Shown here piece by piece: positions 22,257 through 32,068 of a DNA stretch of 64,000 bases. Origin of the DNA: Brachypterus glaber (taxonomy: Eukaryota > Arthropoda > Insecta > Coleoptera > Kateretidae). The translations under genes were made by a program, and so were the position numbers. Position 1 is the first letter of the stretch. The number at the start of each line of letters is the position of its first letter. Location of the stretch: positions 3,511,340 to 3,575,339 of the forward strand of contig OY294050.1 in assembly GCA_958510825.1 (NCBI GenBank), in the 5' to 3' direction. Below the pieces are notes generated by a model, which made no database searches, was not told the DNA's origin, and saw nothing but the letters and a program-made list of their open reading frames with translations.

Positions 22257-23027
22257 ATTATACAAATCGGGCAAAAACTTTTAATTTAAAACTATAATTA
22301 ACCGTCTGCCGTTTAGTTAAGATTGCAACCTGCGCTGGATTATAGTTATATTTTTTCGAAATCAGCGTGCTGGATCTGATTTAATCGCTCTTTAAAATAA
22401 ACTGTAAACTTTTTGGTTAATTTTTAGATTATATTTGTCTTTTTGTATACAGATTGGTGTCTGTGTTTTAATTGAAATCATATTTTTATTTGGTGCTTAA
22501 AGTGCCAAGATGATGAATTAGATTATATTCCTCCCCCCTCCCCTTTCCCCTATATTATCAAATTTAAAGCAATATGTATCTTCAGGGTTTGTTTTCACCT
22601 TGTATTTAGTTCCCGATTAAAACCGTTTGAAATTTAAGTTAAATTACTTGAGATGATTAAAAGTTTGTGTGGCAGCACAAATCTTAATTATAATAAAGTA
22701 GTAAGCCATGGCTGGAGGTAGAATAATCTGTTTGGCAAAGCCGCATTATCCGCACAAATGTTTACTTATTAGATGGTTTGGCTTATACTTTGTACAAACA
22801 CACAGAATTGCCAAATGTTTTCAAACGACCGCGATCCGCGGGCCCTGATAAAAATGTTTAATATACTAAATATATAAATACATTTATGCACGCTAGATGT
22901 ACTAAAAATCAACACTACATGGTGTTTATTGAAACTTGCTGAGATGGGCGGACAAATATAATTCAGTCACTAGGTAATGTCATAAATATACACTGGAAAA
23001 GTAGATCTCTTTGAGGCAAAAGAATTT
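22257..23027. other. Unassigned
   Basis: Nothing recognised. Confidence 0.3.
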
Positions 23028-23892
23028 AAGGTAGGTGAGCCAATTATTGCCAATGTTCCTAATATGGCCAATCCCTCTTAAACTAGTTAGTTGCTTCTCT
23101 GTGTCATATATGGCACTTCCAGAATATCTGTTATTTTGAAAAGATTCCTGTAAAAATGATGTATCTGTATCCAGTTGGTAAAGGAGTACATAAAAACCCA
23201 GTTTGTATCTCGTGCTCTTCTACTATAAAAACTTGTAAAATTGTGCTGTCTCAATCTGGTTGGCATCGATTGGCAAAAACGTAATGAGGTAGGCACAAAT
23301 ATGCACTTTCTTGCACCATATTGTGTTTTACTCAATAAAGAAGGAAAAATGTAATTTTTTGAGATTGTTGTATAAGTAGGTATGTTCCTAATATGCCATG
23401 CGAAGTAGTTCACAACAAAAAAAAAATAAAAAACAAGAAACAAGAAAAAAAGTAACGAAGAATTCAGAGAGTTCTAAATCTTGGTTCTGCTTTTTATTCG
23501 AAGAGAATCGCCTGGCCGACATGAGATTATAATCGATAGTACGCGAGGGTTACTAAAAACGACAAATTGTTATTTAAGTGCACAAATTGTGTCTAAAAAC
23601 AGCTGAAATTGTTATTGTGCCACAATATTTTCCTATTAGTTTGTTAATTCTTTGTAAGTTTGTCCTTTACTATTATTGCCAGTACCCTTTGGGACATGAG
23701 TTCCTAATATTGTCAGTATGTATTTTTTTTTTAAGAAATAATTTATTTTTTTGAAGCTCCTGCAGTTAGTTTATTTTTTACCCATTAGAATAAAGATATG
23801 TTTATGTTTGATGTAGTAAAGCTTCAGGTGATAAATTTGAATGCTCTAAAAAATAAAATCTCAACATGGCAATAATTGGTTCACCCACCTTA
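23028..23892. mobile_element. DNA transposon remnant, AGGTRGGTGARCCAATTATT ends
   Basis: Terminal inverted repeats of about 24 bp (AGGTAGGTGAGCCAATTATT / AGGTGGGTGAACCAATTATT plus GCCA) flanked by TA. Sub-terminal TTCCTAATATGGCCA-like motifs recur inside. A 118-codon minus-strand frame (23087-23443) has no transposase motif I can identify, so the copy looks non-autonomous or decayed. TA flanks are compatible with the Tc1/mariner-pogo superfamily (inference). Confidence 0.65.
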
Positions 23893-24091
23893 TTTCTTTG
23901 TTATTTTCAATCATTTTTGCTTGGCTCGTCCCTGTGCATTTGGCATCATTTCAAAGTAATTTCATGGGCATTTTAGAGTCATTATTTATACTCATTAAAG
24001 ATGAGTAAAGGTAACATAGGTTTTATTTGATATTATGCTTTCATTAATTAGAACTGATTACAAAATCGCGTATTTGCAAATCATGAGCATT

Positions 24092-24678
24092 TCAGTATAA
24101 TTTATGTACATCCATCAGTAAAGTCACATTTGGTTCGCGATTGGGAAACATTAGAGTCAAATTCACAGCTATTCGGACTGACGTCATTACAAAACACCGA
24201 AATACTGTCTTTTTTGGCATTTCATCCATTTTATCACAGTAATTTTCTGTTGTGGATGATTCGTAATAGAAAATTACCATGTCAACATCAAATTTAGTAG
24301 TTTTGTGCAACATTAGATGGCGCCACAAATTTGTACGCTCTCGATACAGATATATTTTAATACGATAAGTGTTTTTAATATTTTCAACAATCGGCGCGAA
24401 AGCTACCATACCAATATATGCTACTGATAATCGCAAAAAAGCGTGAAATAGCAGTTATATGTGAATTTGGTTTGGACATTTCTCATTGATTGTGAAAATT
24501 TTATAGTAGAGCAGTGCAATTTAAATAGATTGCCGTCTAAATGGCACTTAACTTTATATGCATTAGTATTTATTTTTATCAAGGTACCTGCTTCTGTTGT
24601 ACTTAAACATACAAAATATGAACATGTCTCTATTATTTGAAATATTGCCCACATCAAAGATTTCCAGTAATTGTGCAA
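24092..24678 (-). pseudogene. Decayed fragment, possibly gustatory-receptor-like (7tm_7)
   Basis: Two adjacent minus-strand frames (24421-24678, then 24092-24436) are offset by one frame and join across a stop. The first part contains FSQSMRNVQTKFTYNCYFTL, which resembles the FS-Q-L...V-FTA-G-F-L pattern before the last membrane segment of insect gustatory receptors. The second reads on through a hydrophobic IGMVAFAPIVENI stretch but lacks the usual TYLVILIQF signature. If the assignment holds, this is a broken receptor exon. Other explanations, including an old transposon frame, are possible. Confidence 0.3.
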
Positions 24679-24798
24679 ATATTTAAAGTAAATAAATCAA
24701 TTCGATTTTAAAATCAATATAAATATTAGACTTGCAATCATACTCGAAGCACTGTTTCATATAGAGATGCGGGTTGGCATATTTGCTCAAGCTCACAC

Positions 24799-26130
24799 AA
24801 ACACAGTTATACGGCTTAGAGTCACTCTATTCAGCGGCGTCAGCCTTCGTAGAGTATGCCACAACAACAAAACAGCTGAAAGCTACGTACAAAAATCCAT
24901 AGACCGCAATCCGCCGTCCAAAACATGTTTTTATTCGCTTGTGTTCCAAAGTGTTATTTTTCGGTTAGAAATTTTAAGTTAAAAGTGACACTTTTGTTAA
25001 GAGTTTGTCTTTTTTTTACTTTGGTGGGCTGAGGCCCCCCAAAGTACCTTTGCAGTCCCTTATGGAAAATTGTCAGATAACTGACAGAACCAAATTAAAA
25101 ACAATTTTACTTATTATATTTACCTTTTTTTGTTAAAAATATGTTTACAAGCGAATAAAAAAATAGCGTTTCTCGGTCGCATGCGGAGATTGTGAATCGA
25201 GGCGTAAGCCAAGATTCACAACAGCGTAAGACCGAGATATATTTCTCTTGGATCATAATATTTTATAAAATTTTTACCTCTATCCAAATGGAAATTTAAA
25301 AAACTTTTTACCGCGTAGGTTTCGAGCAAATCCCTTTTTTTATTAAAAAAAGTAAACTTTTTCGGATTCATCTGATGATAAATTTAAATAGTGGGATTAC
25401 TTAAATGCTATTTTTTTGAAAATCAGTTACGATTTCAGGGGGCACCGAGCAAAATAGTTGGGGCGTCTTGGTTTTAATTATATGCTTTTCGTTATTGTTT
25501 ATAACTTGGCCATTTTTTAAGAGGTATTCATTAACTTTTTATCTTTTCCTAAGCTTTAGACTTCTACAGTTATAACGCAATGCTCAAAATCCAGTTGGAC
25601 TAAGGCGGGGCTTCCAAGGGCGATAACAACTCGAAAAGCAAGTTATCGACCTTAGTCTGACACTGGATTTTAAGCATTGCATTATAACGTAGAACTCTTA
25701 AGCTTAGGAAAAGACAAAAAGTTAATGAATCTCTCTTAAAAAAATGCACAAGTTATAAGCGATAATGAAACGCATAAAATTAAAATCAATGGGCCCCCAC
25801 TATTTTGCTCTGGGCCCAAAAAAATGGCATTTACGTAATTCTCACAGCCTAGCCCACGATTTAAATTTTTCCTCAGATTAACCCGAAAAAGTTTACTTTT
25901 TTGGGCTCGCATAACCCATCTCTAATAAAAACCAGGATTTACTCGAAATCTACGCAGTGAAAACTTGTTTAAATTGAAAATTCAGTTTCAGCCCACAAAA
26001 AAAATACTTAAGGCACGATATGTTTAGTCCTTGGAGAAGACAAAAAAATTGTTGTAGACCAGTGTTATTTTTGACGTGGGTATATTCTTACGATGTCGCT
26101 AAATAGAGTGACTCTTATACGGCTACACAA
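24799..26130. mobile_element. 1.3-kb foldback element
   Basis: Inverted arms run inward from TATACGGCTTAGAGTCACTC (24809) / its complement near 26100. They include GTGGGCTGA/TCAGCCCAC and a well-kept inner pair (about 25285-25620 and 25640-25975) around a centre near 25625. A separate GC hairpin, CTCGGTCGC..GATTGTGAATC..GATTCACAAC, lies at 25172-25240. No open frame. Confidence 0.65.
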
Positions 26131-26247
26131 TCAGGGCACTTTATCAGGAAATAAAAAAAACGCTACATTTGCCTTAACTTTGAAACAAAATACATAATTG
26201 TGAAAAAAAAGTTTTACGGAATGACCCAATAAAAGAGAAAATATTGT

Positions 26248-26333
26248 AAGGACAGAAATTTTTAATTTTAAACAAAATTATAAAAATATTAATTTATTAT
26301 ACGATGATTGGAAAATAGATTGATGGAATAATA
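26248..26333 (+). mobile_element. Short copy (86 bp) of the hammerhead-bearing retroposon
   Basis: Starts AAGGACAG and ends GAATAATA exactly like 27752-27959, but lacks the internal 122 bp that carry the ribozyme. GAAAATATTGT is duplicated at 26237-26247 and 26334-26344, an 11-bp target-site duplication, so this is an independent insertion. Confidence 0.8.
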
Positions 26334-26554
26334 GAAAATATTGTGTTTACAAATTCTCTAACTCTAATTTCCACTAATTGGTTAAATAATTATTATTAGG
26401 GAATTATAATTCCCTAATCCATCAAGTAATTCCCCGATTTTGTTATACATGAATGTAAATTTACAGCTAGATATGCGCTTTTTATTAATTCCCCTGTAAC
26501 TACATTGTTCAAAAAAATAGATATGTGGAAAAAATAGAAAAGGAAAAAGACAAA

Positions 26555-27258
26555 GAATAGTATATATGGAATAGCAATATTCCGCGTGAGCGAAAAGTTT
26601 GTCATAGGAGCCGGCAGGCGAGTATGACGGTCCGGCGAGTGCGGAATGACTATTCCATACGTGTTGTAGACTATACTTTTTCTTCGACTGCAAATATGAA
26701 ACACTGTATGGCTTTAAACTGCGGACAAGGTTAAAAACAATGTTTTTTGTGACTCGACATTATAAATGCAACAAAACACATATTTTTAAATAAAGCAGTT
26801 AATGTTATTTAATAATGATATCAAATCAGTACTTAAAAAAGATTTTCGTTTAATTTTAGCACATATTTACAAATTATAATGCAAAAATTGAAGGTTATGT
26901 CAGATTGTTGTGACAGATATCAGGTTTAAATATTTAACAATAGATAGAGCAGTTTTAATTTTTTGAACAAAATTTATAAAAAACTGGTCAAATATTAAGA
27001 AAAACTAATAAACTTTATGTAATTTTAACGCAAAACTTTAAATTGCATTAAATTATTCAATATTTCATGGTAAAATATTTATATTTTTGCTAATTTTGCT
27101 ACAGTTTTCTTTACTTTTATAAAAAAGAGATGGCACTACATGTGCTCATTCTAACACTTGATACGGAATATTCATACCGTATCTAGAGCTAGAATGGATT
27201 CATTCTGTATTTGAAAAGTGTGTGTACTTGCTTACATTCTAAAACAGTCGTAGGAAAA
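26555..27258 (-). mobile_element. GC-core dispersed repeat, copy 3
   Basis: Same orientation and structure as 16083-16802, with the core at 26578-26650. It ends at CTAAAACAGTCGTAGG. Confidence 0.75.
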
Positions 27259-27265
27259 AATAATA

Positions 27266-27320
27266 TGAGGAAGATGAAGGAGAAGAGAAAGAAGAAAAGG
27301 AGAAGCAGAAAAATGATAAT
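27266..27320 (+). repeat. GA-rich polypurine tract
   Basis: Over 40 consecutive, almost pure purines (GAAGGAGAAGAGAAAGAAGA and similar). Confidence 0.7.
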
Positions 27321-27737
27321 GAAAAACTGTTAAAACATGCCTGTAACACTATCGCTTTATACATTTTTCATTTCCTAAATTCTAGATTAAAATATTTATA
27401 AAATTTAAATTTTTAAATCAATAAAGTGTACTTTGTATACCGGGAACTAGTAAAACTTAAGGAAATATTTTTAACTAATTGGTCAATTTTCTATTTGAGG
27501 TTGTTAGCGGTGAAACTTTTCTGAAGTTTTTTTCTCTGTTGCATTTAAAAGTCCAAATTATTTCTTAACCGACTACAAGTCATTAATTTAAATTACCCCA
27601 CTTCAATAAAAATTCGCAATTTGCAGTGTTTACCAAAAAAAGAAAGTTTTTAATAACTGCTTAAATAGTAAGAAGCTTAACTTTTTCCAATATTACACAC
27701 ATAAAAAATAAGATTTGTTAGTTATTCGCATGCCAGT
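27321..27737. other. Unassigned
   Basis: AT-rich; nothing recognised. Confidence 0.3.
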
Positions 27738-27751
27738 AACTAAAAGAACGT

Positions 27752-27959
27752 AAGGACAGAAATTTTTAATTTTAAACAAAATTATAAAAATATTAATTTA
27801 TTATTCCATCAATCTATTTTTGCGAGTAAAGTCTAAAAACGTTTTCTTAATCAGCGTGCAGAGTTGACTCTTGGTACTGAAGAGGGCCAGCAGCCCGAAA
27901 CTGTCAGTCTACCAATATCACTCTGTACGATGATTAGAAAATAGATTGATGGAATAATA
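27752..27959 (+). mobile_element. 208-bp retroposon carrying a hammerhead ribozyme
   Basis: AACTAAAAGAACGT at 27738-27751 is repeated exactly at 27960-27973, a 14-bp target-site duplication. The element opens AAGGACAG, has 53 bp in common with the short copy at 26248, then a 122-bp segment with the ribozyme, then a 33-bp shared end. The ribozyme is enclosed by a perfect 23-bp inverted repeat (27798-27820 and 27938-27960; core TTCCATCAATCTATTTT). No coding capacity. Size, ribozyme and retroposon-like duplication resemble retrozymes or other small non-autonomous hammerhead retroelements. A relative of its right end is at 44885-44914, inverted. Confidence 0.75.
27856..27928 (+). ncRNA. Type I hammerhead ribozyme
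   Basis: Every conserved position is present. Stem I inner strands are TTGGTA (27871-27876) and TACCAA (27910-27915). The core CTGAAGA (27877-27883) fits CUGANGA. Stem II is GGGC/GCCC (27884-27887, 27893-27896) with loop CAGCA. GAA follows (27897-27899). Stem III is ACT/AGT (27900-27902, 27906-27908) with a GTC triloop. The cleavage site is after C27909 in the triplet GTC. Outer stem I is GTGCAGAGT/ACTCTGTAC (27856-27864, 27920-27928) with one wobble; the internal loop between the stem I segments is where hammerheads make loop-loop contacts. The transcript is predicted to self-cleave. Stem III is short, so activity may need dimeric RNA. Cleavage itself is inferred, not shown. Confidence 0.85.
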
Positions 27960-28130
27960 AACTAAAAGAACGTGTTTTTCAGATTCCTATTTTCAAGGCG
28001 AGATACGAGGTTCACAAAAAGGTACACATAACTTTTCAAAAACCTGCAATAAAGTATACACACTGTAAAAAGTAAACTGAATATTCAGTTACAAATGGAT
28101 AGGAAAATGGTATATTATTTACCAAGTGAG

Positions 28131-28230
28131 AGAAGTTTAACATTATTGACCTGCGTCAAATTGCGGGATGAGCGCGCTAGCGCGAAGCCCGCAAGACGCG
28201 GTCTAAAATGTTAAATCTTCACTCACGTGG
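28131..28230. repeat. GC-rich hairpin repeat
   Basis: Outer arms ACCAAGTGAGAGAAGTTTAA / its near complement, and an inner GC-rich stem around GCGCGCTAGCGCG. Lies directly beside the element that begins at 28242; possibly part of it. Confidence 0.5.
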
Positions 28231-28241
28231 AAAATATAGTA

Positions 28242-28941
28242 TTTTTTTCACTACCAGTACAATTAATTAGATATTTATTTATTTATTTTACTAAAATTTA
28301 ATGAAAAAGCTTATAAATTTTAAATATTACGCTGGCCGTTCGCGGCCATTAAAAAAACAAATGAATAACTTGACATTTCTGGCAGAAATTTTCTGTTGAT
28401 CTGCTAAAATTATTAAGTTAGAAAGTGTTTCCGTGTTAAGTATAATAAAATATATAAAAATGGAAAGTGAAATGCAAAGTGATGATTCTGGTACTCCCCC
28501 AAAAATAAGGGGACAGGCGAAAACTGTGAGGGAGAATCTATTGCCTCAAAAATCAATATATGGGGGTTGTACCTCTAGTAATCTATGATCCTTATGGTAA
28601 TATATGGGTTGTATAATCTATGATTGAATATGATGGACCAATGATTTTCACTTTTCGAAGTGTTTTTTGTAAAACATGTTTTATAGGTACTAATTTAGTT
28701 AATATTTTTTAATTTATCATGCAATAAATAAATTTGGTGCCTAAAGACACTAGTAAATAGCAATGTGATTTAATAATTAAGTGAAACGTCATATGCCAAA
28801 ACAGCTGAATAAAAATTCATTATTAACCATGGTGCAATTTCATTATTTTTAGAACCCCTGACGTCATAGGTAGAGAAATAATATTTCTATCAATGGAAAG
28901 AACAGTAATAAAGATGTGCTTTTAGGCTGGTAGTGAAAAAA
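28242..28941 (+). mobile_element. Non-autonomous DNA element, TTTTTTTCACTACCAG ends
   Basis: Inverted ends TTTTTTTCACTACCAG (28242) and CTGGTAGTGAAAAAA (28927). The right 150 bp are repeated at 44362-44505. A short coding start (28460-28588) remains inside, suggesting internal deletion of an autonomous element. Confidence 0.6.
28460..28588 (+). pseudogene. Truncated N-terminus of a mobile-element protein
   Basis: A 42-codon frame beginning MESEMQSDDSG, with RGQAKTVRENLLPQKSIY before stopping. The acidic start followed by an EN-LLP-KS motif is what I would expect at the N-terminus of tyrosine-recombinase-like (Crypton-type) insect proteins, where Y..F..W normally follows. Here the frame stops soon after IY. 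The assignment is tentative. Confidence 0.3.
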
Positions 28942-29818
28942 GTTATTATCCTATACAATTGTACTTTAATTTTTGTTAAAAACACGCAACATTTCATGTC
29001 TGTCCTTAAATATTAAAGTACGTGACTTCAGAACTATAGTGTTTTTTACAAAAATTAAAGTATTTAAATTTGTATACACTCTAAAAACATGTCCAGCAAT
29101 TATTGTAGGCGATTTATTGCCAGCAATTGTTCTAGTAAATTTAAACTGTATTTTTAAATAGCGATTGGAAAAATACCTTAATTTTTAAAGTAAATTTAAA
29201 GCGTTAATTTTTATTATTACCGTCGCGTTTTTACAGATTTTTTGCAGTTGTTCTATGTTTTTTAATGTTACTGTGAATTCGATCAAGCACTTTATTTTTC
29301 AAGGGATATTAAAACCTAACATGTGGTTTAACTTCAAATTTACAAATAACATGAAAAATTAAGCTCAAAAAGTGAGGTTTTGCAGATTAGACAACTTGTC
29401 CTAGCGGGGCAGAATAGTAGTTAAAGTTAATCTTAAATTTTGACTTTGTTGTATTATTTTTATCAGTGTTTGGCGCATCACGTTGTATGTCTTAAAGCTT
29501 GCTAGTTTTATTTTGAAAGTCACACTTTTAAAAATGAATACACAAAATGGCATTACCAGAGTAACGACAGAAAAGACACCTTAAGGGAAATTGACAGAAA
29601 GGTGAATTTAATCTTGGTCTTGCTCTTGAATTACAAAGCGCTACTTCAATTGTTATCACATCGGCTGTACCAGGCTAAAAGACAAAAGATAGTTGACACA
29701 GTTTTATCGAAACTAAATTCAATTACTAATCGATTGGTTTGGATGTAGTTTTATTGAATACAGTATTACGGTACGTGGAGGTGTTGCCACGTTTTTCCAA
29801 TGTGGGCAAGTTTTTTAA
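28942..29818. other. Unassigned, with an AAGTTGTC repeat end
   Basis: 29380-29412 matches the TGCAGAT..GACAACTTGTCCTAG repeat end. Otherwise nothing recognised; a 62-codon frame at 28973-29161 is not convincing. Confidence 0.35.
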
Positions 29819-30135
29819 CTAAAGAAGAAGAAAAAGAGACGAAAAAGAAGAAGAAGAGAAAGAGACGAAGAAAAAGAGAAATAAACATGAGAAGGAAAAG
29901 ACAAAGACAAGAAAAAAAAGAGGAAAATGAAGAAGACAACAACCATGAAAATCAATATGAAATGTTGTAATTAAGTTCTTTTTTGTAGTATATATATTAT
30001 AAAAACAATTGAGACCTAATTTCAGAAGAAAAGGAAGAAGAAGGAGAGGAGAAAAAGAAGGAAGAAAAAGAAGCTTAAAATAAGAAGAAAAGAAGAAAAA
30101 GAAGAATAAGAAATAGAAGAAATAAGAAGACGAAA
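29819..30135 (+). repeat. GA/GAA polypurine tracts (two blocks)
   Basis: 29819-29945 and 30020-30135 are almost pure A and G (GAAGAAGAAAAAGAGACGAA and similar), separated by about 75 bp of AT-rich sequence. The two blocks could have arisen by duplication. Confidence 0.75.
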
Positions 30136-30539
30136 AATATAAAAAATCGATATGAAATCGTCCTTAAAAAATATAATATAGAGAGACATAATAGTTACTT
30201 GTTTTTAGCTGGGTACATCCCCCTACCATTTTGCAGTGTGCACACCTCGTTATTGATGATCGTAAGCCCTCTTTGATGTTTACAAAAGAAGTGTACAAAA
30301 GAAACTTCTTTCATATACCAAGTATCAGAGCAACTTTTAACAAGTGCTTATATATGTGTACACTGTACATGTGTAAAAGGTCCTAGTGAAAGGATATGTC
30401 GGTTTTCTGTTTTAACATACGATTTTTTATTTTATTGATATTGCTTTCCCATTTTGAAAATTTTCAAAATTTCGGTAAGCCTTGTATTCATGCATTTGTG
30501 TATTTTTGCGTTTTATGACGTTTTATGTCGATATAAATC

Positions 30540-30720
30540 AATTTCGACCCAAAAAAAATGGTCGCTCGGTCGATCGGTCTGTCCGGGAAATCTTGTGGGC
30601 ACGATAACTTAAGAACGTTTTAAGCTAGAGACTTTATATTTGGCATACAGGTATGTTACCAAAAGTTCTCGCTCGGGATGGTTTTTGGTAAACATTGGGG
30701 TGCGGCAAGGGGTCATCAAA
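30540..30720 (-). repeat. Dispersed repeat, inverted copy of 17430-17600
   Basis: Contains GGTCGATCGGTCTGTCCGGG, AACTTAAGAACGTTTTAAGC and ACCAAAAGTTCTCGCTCGGG, the complement of the block at 17430-17600. Confidence 0.65.
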
Positions 30721-30872
30721 GTCTAAGAGTGCTGCCGCCAGTGGTGGTTTTGCTAACTAACTTTTTTTACGGCGTACAACAATGAACTCATTTTTTACTG
30801 TAAAAAAATAGATCACTTCTAACTAGTGTATTCAGTTATAAAATATGAACATTTTAGTACGCTTGAAGAATA
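30713..30872 (+). repeat. 160-bp direct repeat, copy 1
   Basis: TCATCAAAGTC..GAGTGCTGCCGCCAGTGGTG through AACATTTTAGTACGCTTGAA is repeated at 37922-38087 with few differences. Function unknown. Confidence 0.75.
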
Positions 30873-31134
30873 AATGATTTTATTAAAGTTTTTCTTACAG
30901 TTTTTGTTATGCTAAGTCCAAAAAATACTTTTCTCCCATCGCATCATTATTGCAAAAAGAAAAACAGTTTCTTTTTAAAGTCAGTTCTTAGATTTCAATT
31001 TTTCAGTGTAAAAACCTCTTTTAACATTTCTGTAAAGTTTGTTCCAGACGATACCCATATATTGTATATAATTAAACCTAAATAATCGTACACCATCTTT
31101 CTATCGAAGTTTAAGTATTAGGTACACTCCGAAG

Positions 31135-31413
31135 TTAGAAACAAATTCGTAGAATTCCAAGCTTTGCTTCTAATAAATCAACAGTTAAGTTTGCTTTCGA
31201 CAGAACTTGCGTTGTTGGGTTTACCGCTCTATAAATTACTAATTTATTCAGGGAATAAAAGTTATCTAGCACATACATTGCTTTCCCTGCTGGCAAGCAA
31301 AGCTCTTGTTTGTTACATTCCTCGCAGTTCAGTGCAGAGAAGTTGGTACTATACGATTTCCTACGACCTACAGGACAGGCACTGAATTCAAAAAAGGGGG
31401 ACTTTAGCTGCAA
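31135..31413 (-). other. Unidentified 92-codon open frame
   Basis: Minus-strand frame with a cysteine-containing segment (SACPVGRRKSY, NCEECNKQELCLPAGK). The opposite strand is also open for 73 codons. The region is less AT-rich than average. I do not recognise it: it could be a transposon fragment, an LTR or an old exon. Its upstream end lies at the edge of the palindrome at 31410. Confidence 0.2.
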
Positions 31414-31853
31414 AAGGTCAAGGAGACTTCCAATTTAGTAGATTTGTACAGTTTGGTATCTTCATTAATATTCCGAGTTTTCGACCTTGAGCGACCGCGG
31501 CTCGCGCCGCCATATTGGACAAATTGTACCGAAAACCAGTTTTTCGAGAATATCTTCTCTTCACGGCCACCTAGGTTAAAAATAGCTATTACAAAAAGTA
31601 TAGAACATAAAATTTTCTGAAACTTTTGTAGGAAATATTTTTTAATTTAATTAATGCTCTATAATTTTTGTAATAGCTATTTTTAACGTAGGGGGTTCTG
31701 GAGAGAAGATATTCTCGAAAAACTGGTTTTCGGTACCATTTTTCCAATATGGCGACGCGAGCTGCGGTTGCTCAAGGTCGAAAACTTGGAATAATAATAA
31801 GGACGCCAAACTGTACAAATCTACTAAATTAGAAATCTCCTTCGCCTTTTGCA
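31410..31853. mobile_element. 440-bp palindromic element
   Basis: Arms mirror each other: AATTTAGTAGATTTGTACAG, GACCTTGAGC, CCATATTGGA and ACCAGTTTTTCGAGAATATC on the left each have a complement on the right (31660-31853). The centre is near 31630. A 67-codon frame across one arm is not a gene. Confidence 0.75.
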
Positions 31854-31884
31854 AGTCAGAACCTACCCAGTGTCTGGACTACTA

Positions 31885-32068
31885 GTTAGTAGTCAGTGCT
31901 TATTTTCCACCCGTTGCTAGCATGCTATGGTAGCGGTTGAAAAGAGACAATCAGCTGATCTGCTGTCACAGAATGAGTAAACGTCAAACACAAAACGTTA
32001 AAAGGACAAATTTTTCTGACTATTCATAAAGAAATAAACACCCTCGTGCACTCGGTGCGTAATATACC
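31885..32068 (-). repeat. Dispersed repeat, GCACCGAGT family, inverted copy
   Basis: TATTTTCCACCCGTTGCTAG through TCAGCTGATCTGCTGTCA to GTGCACTCGGTGCGTAATAT matches the complement of 19638-19915. Confidence 0.65.
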
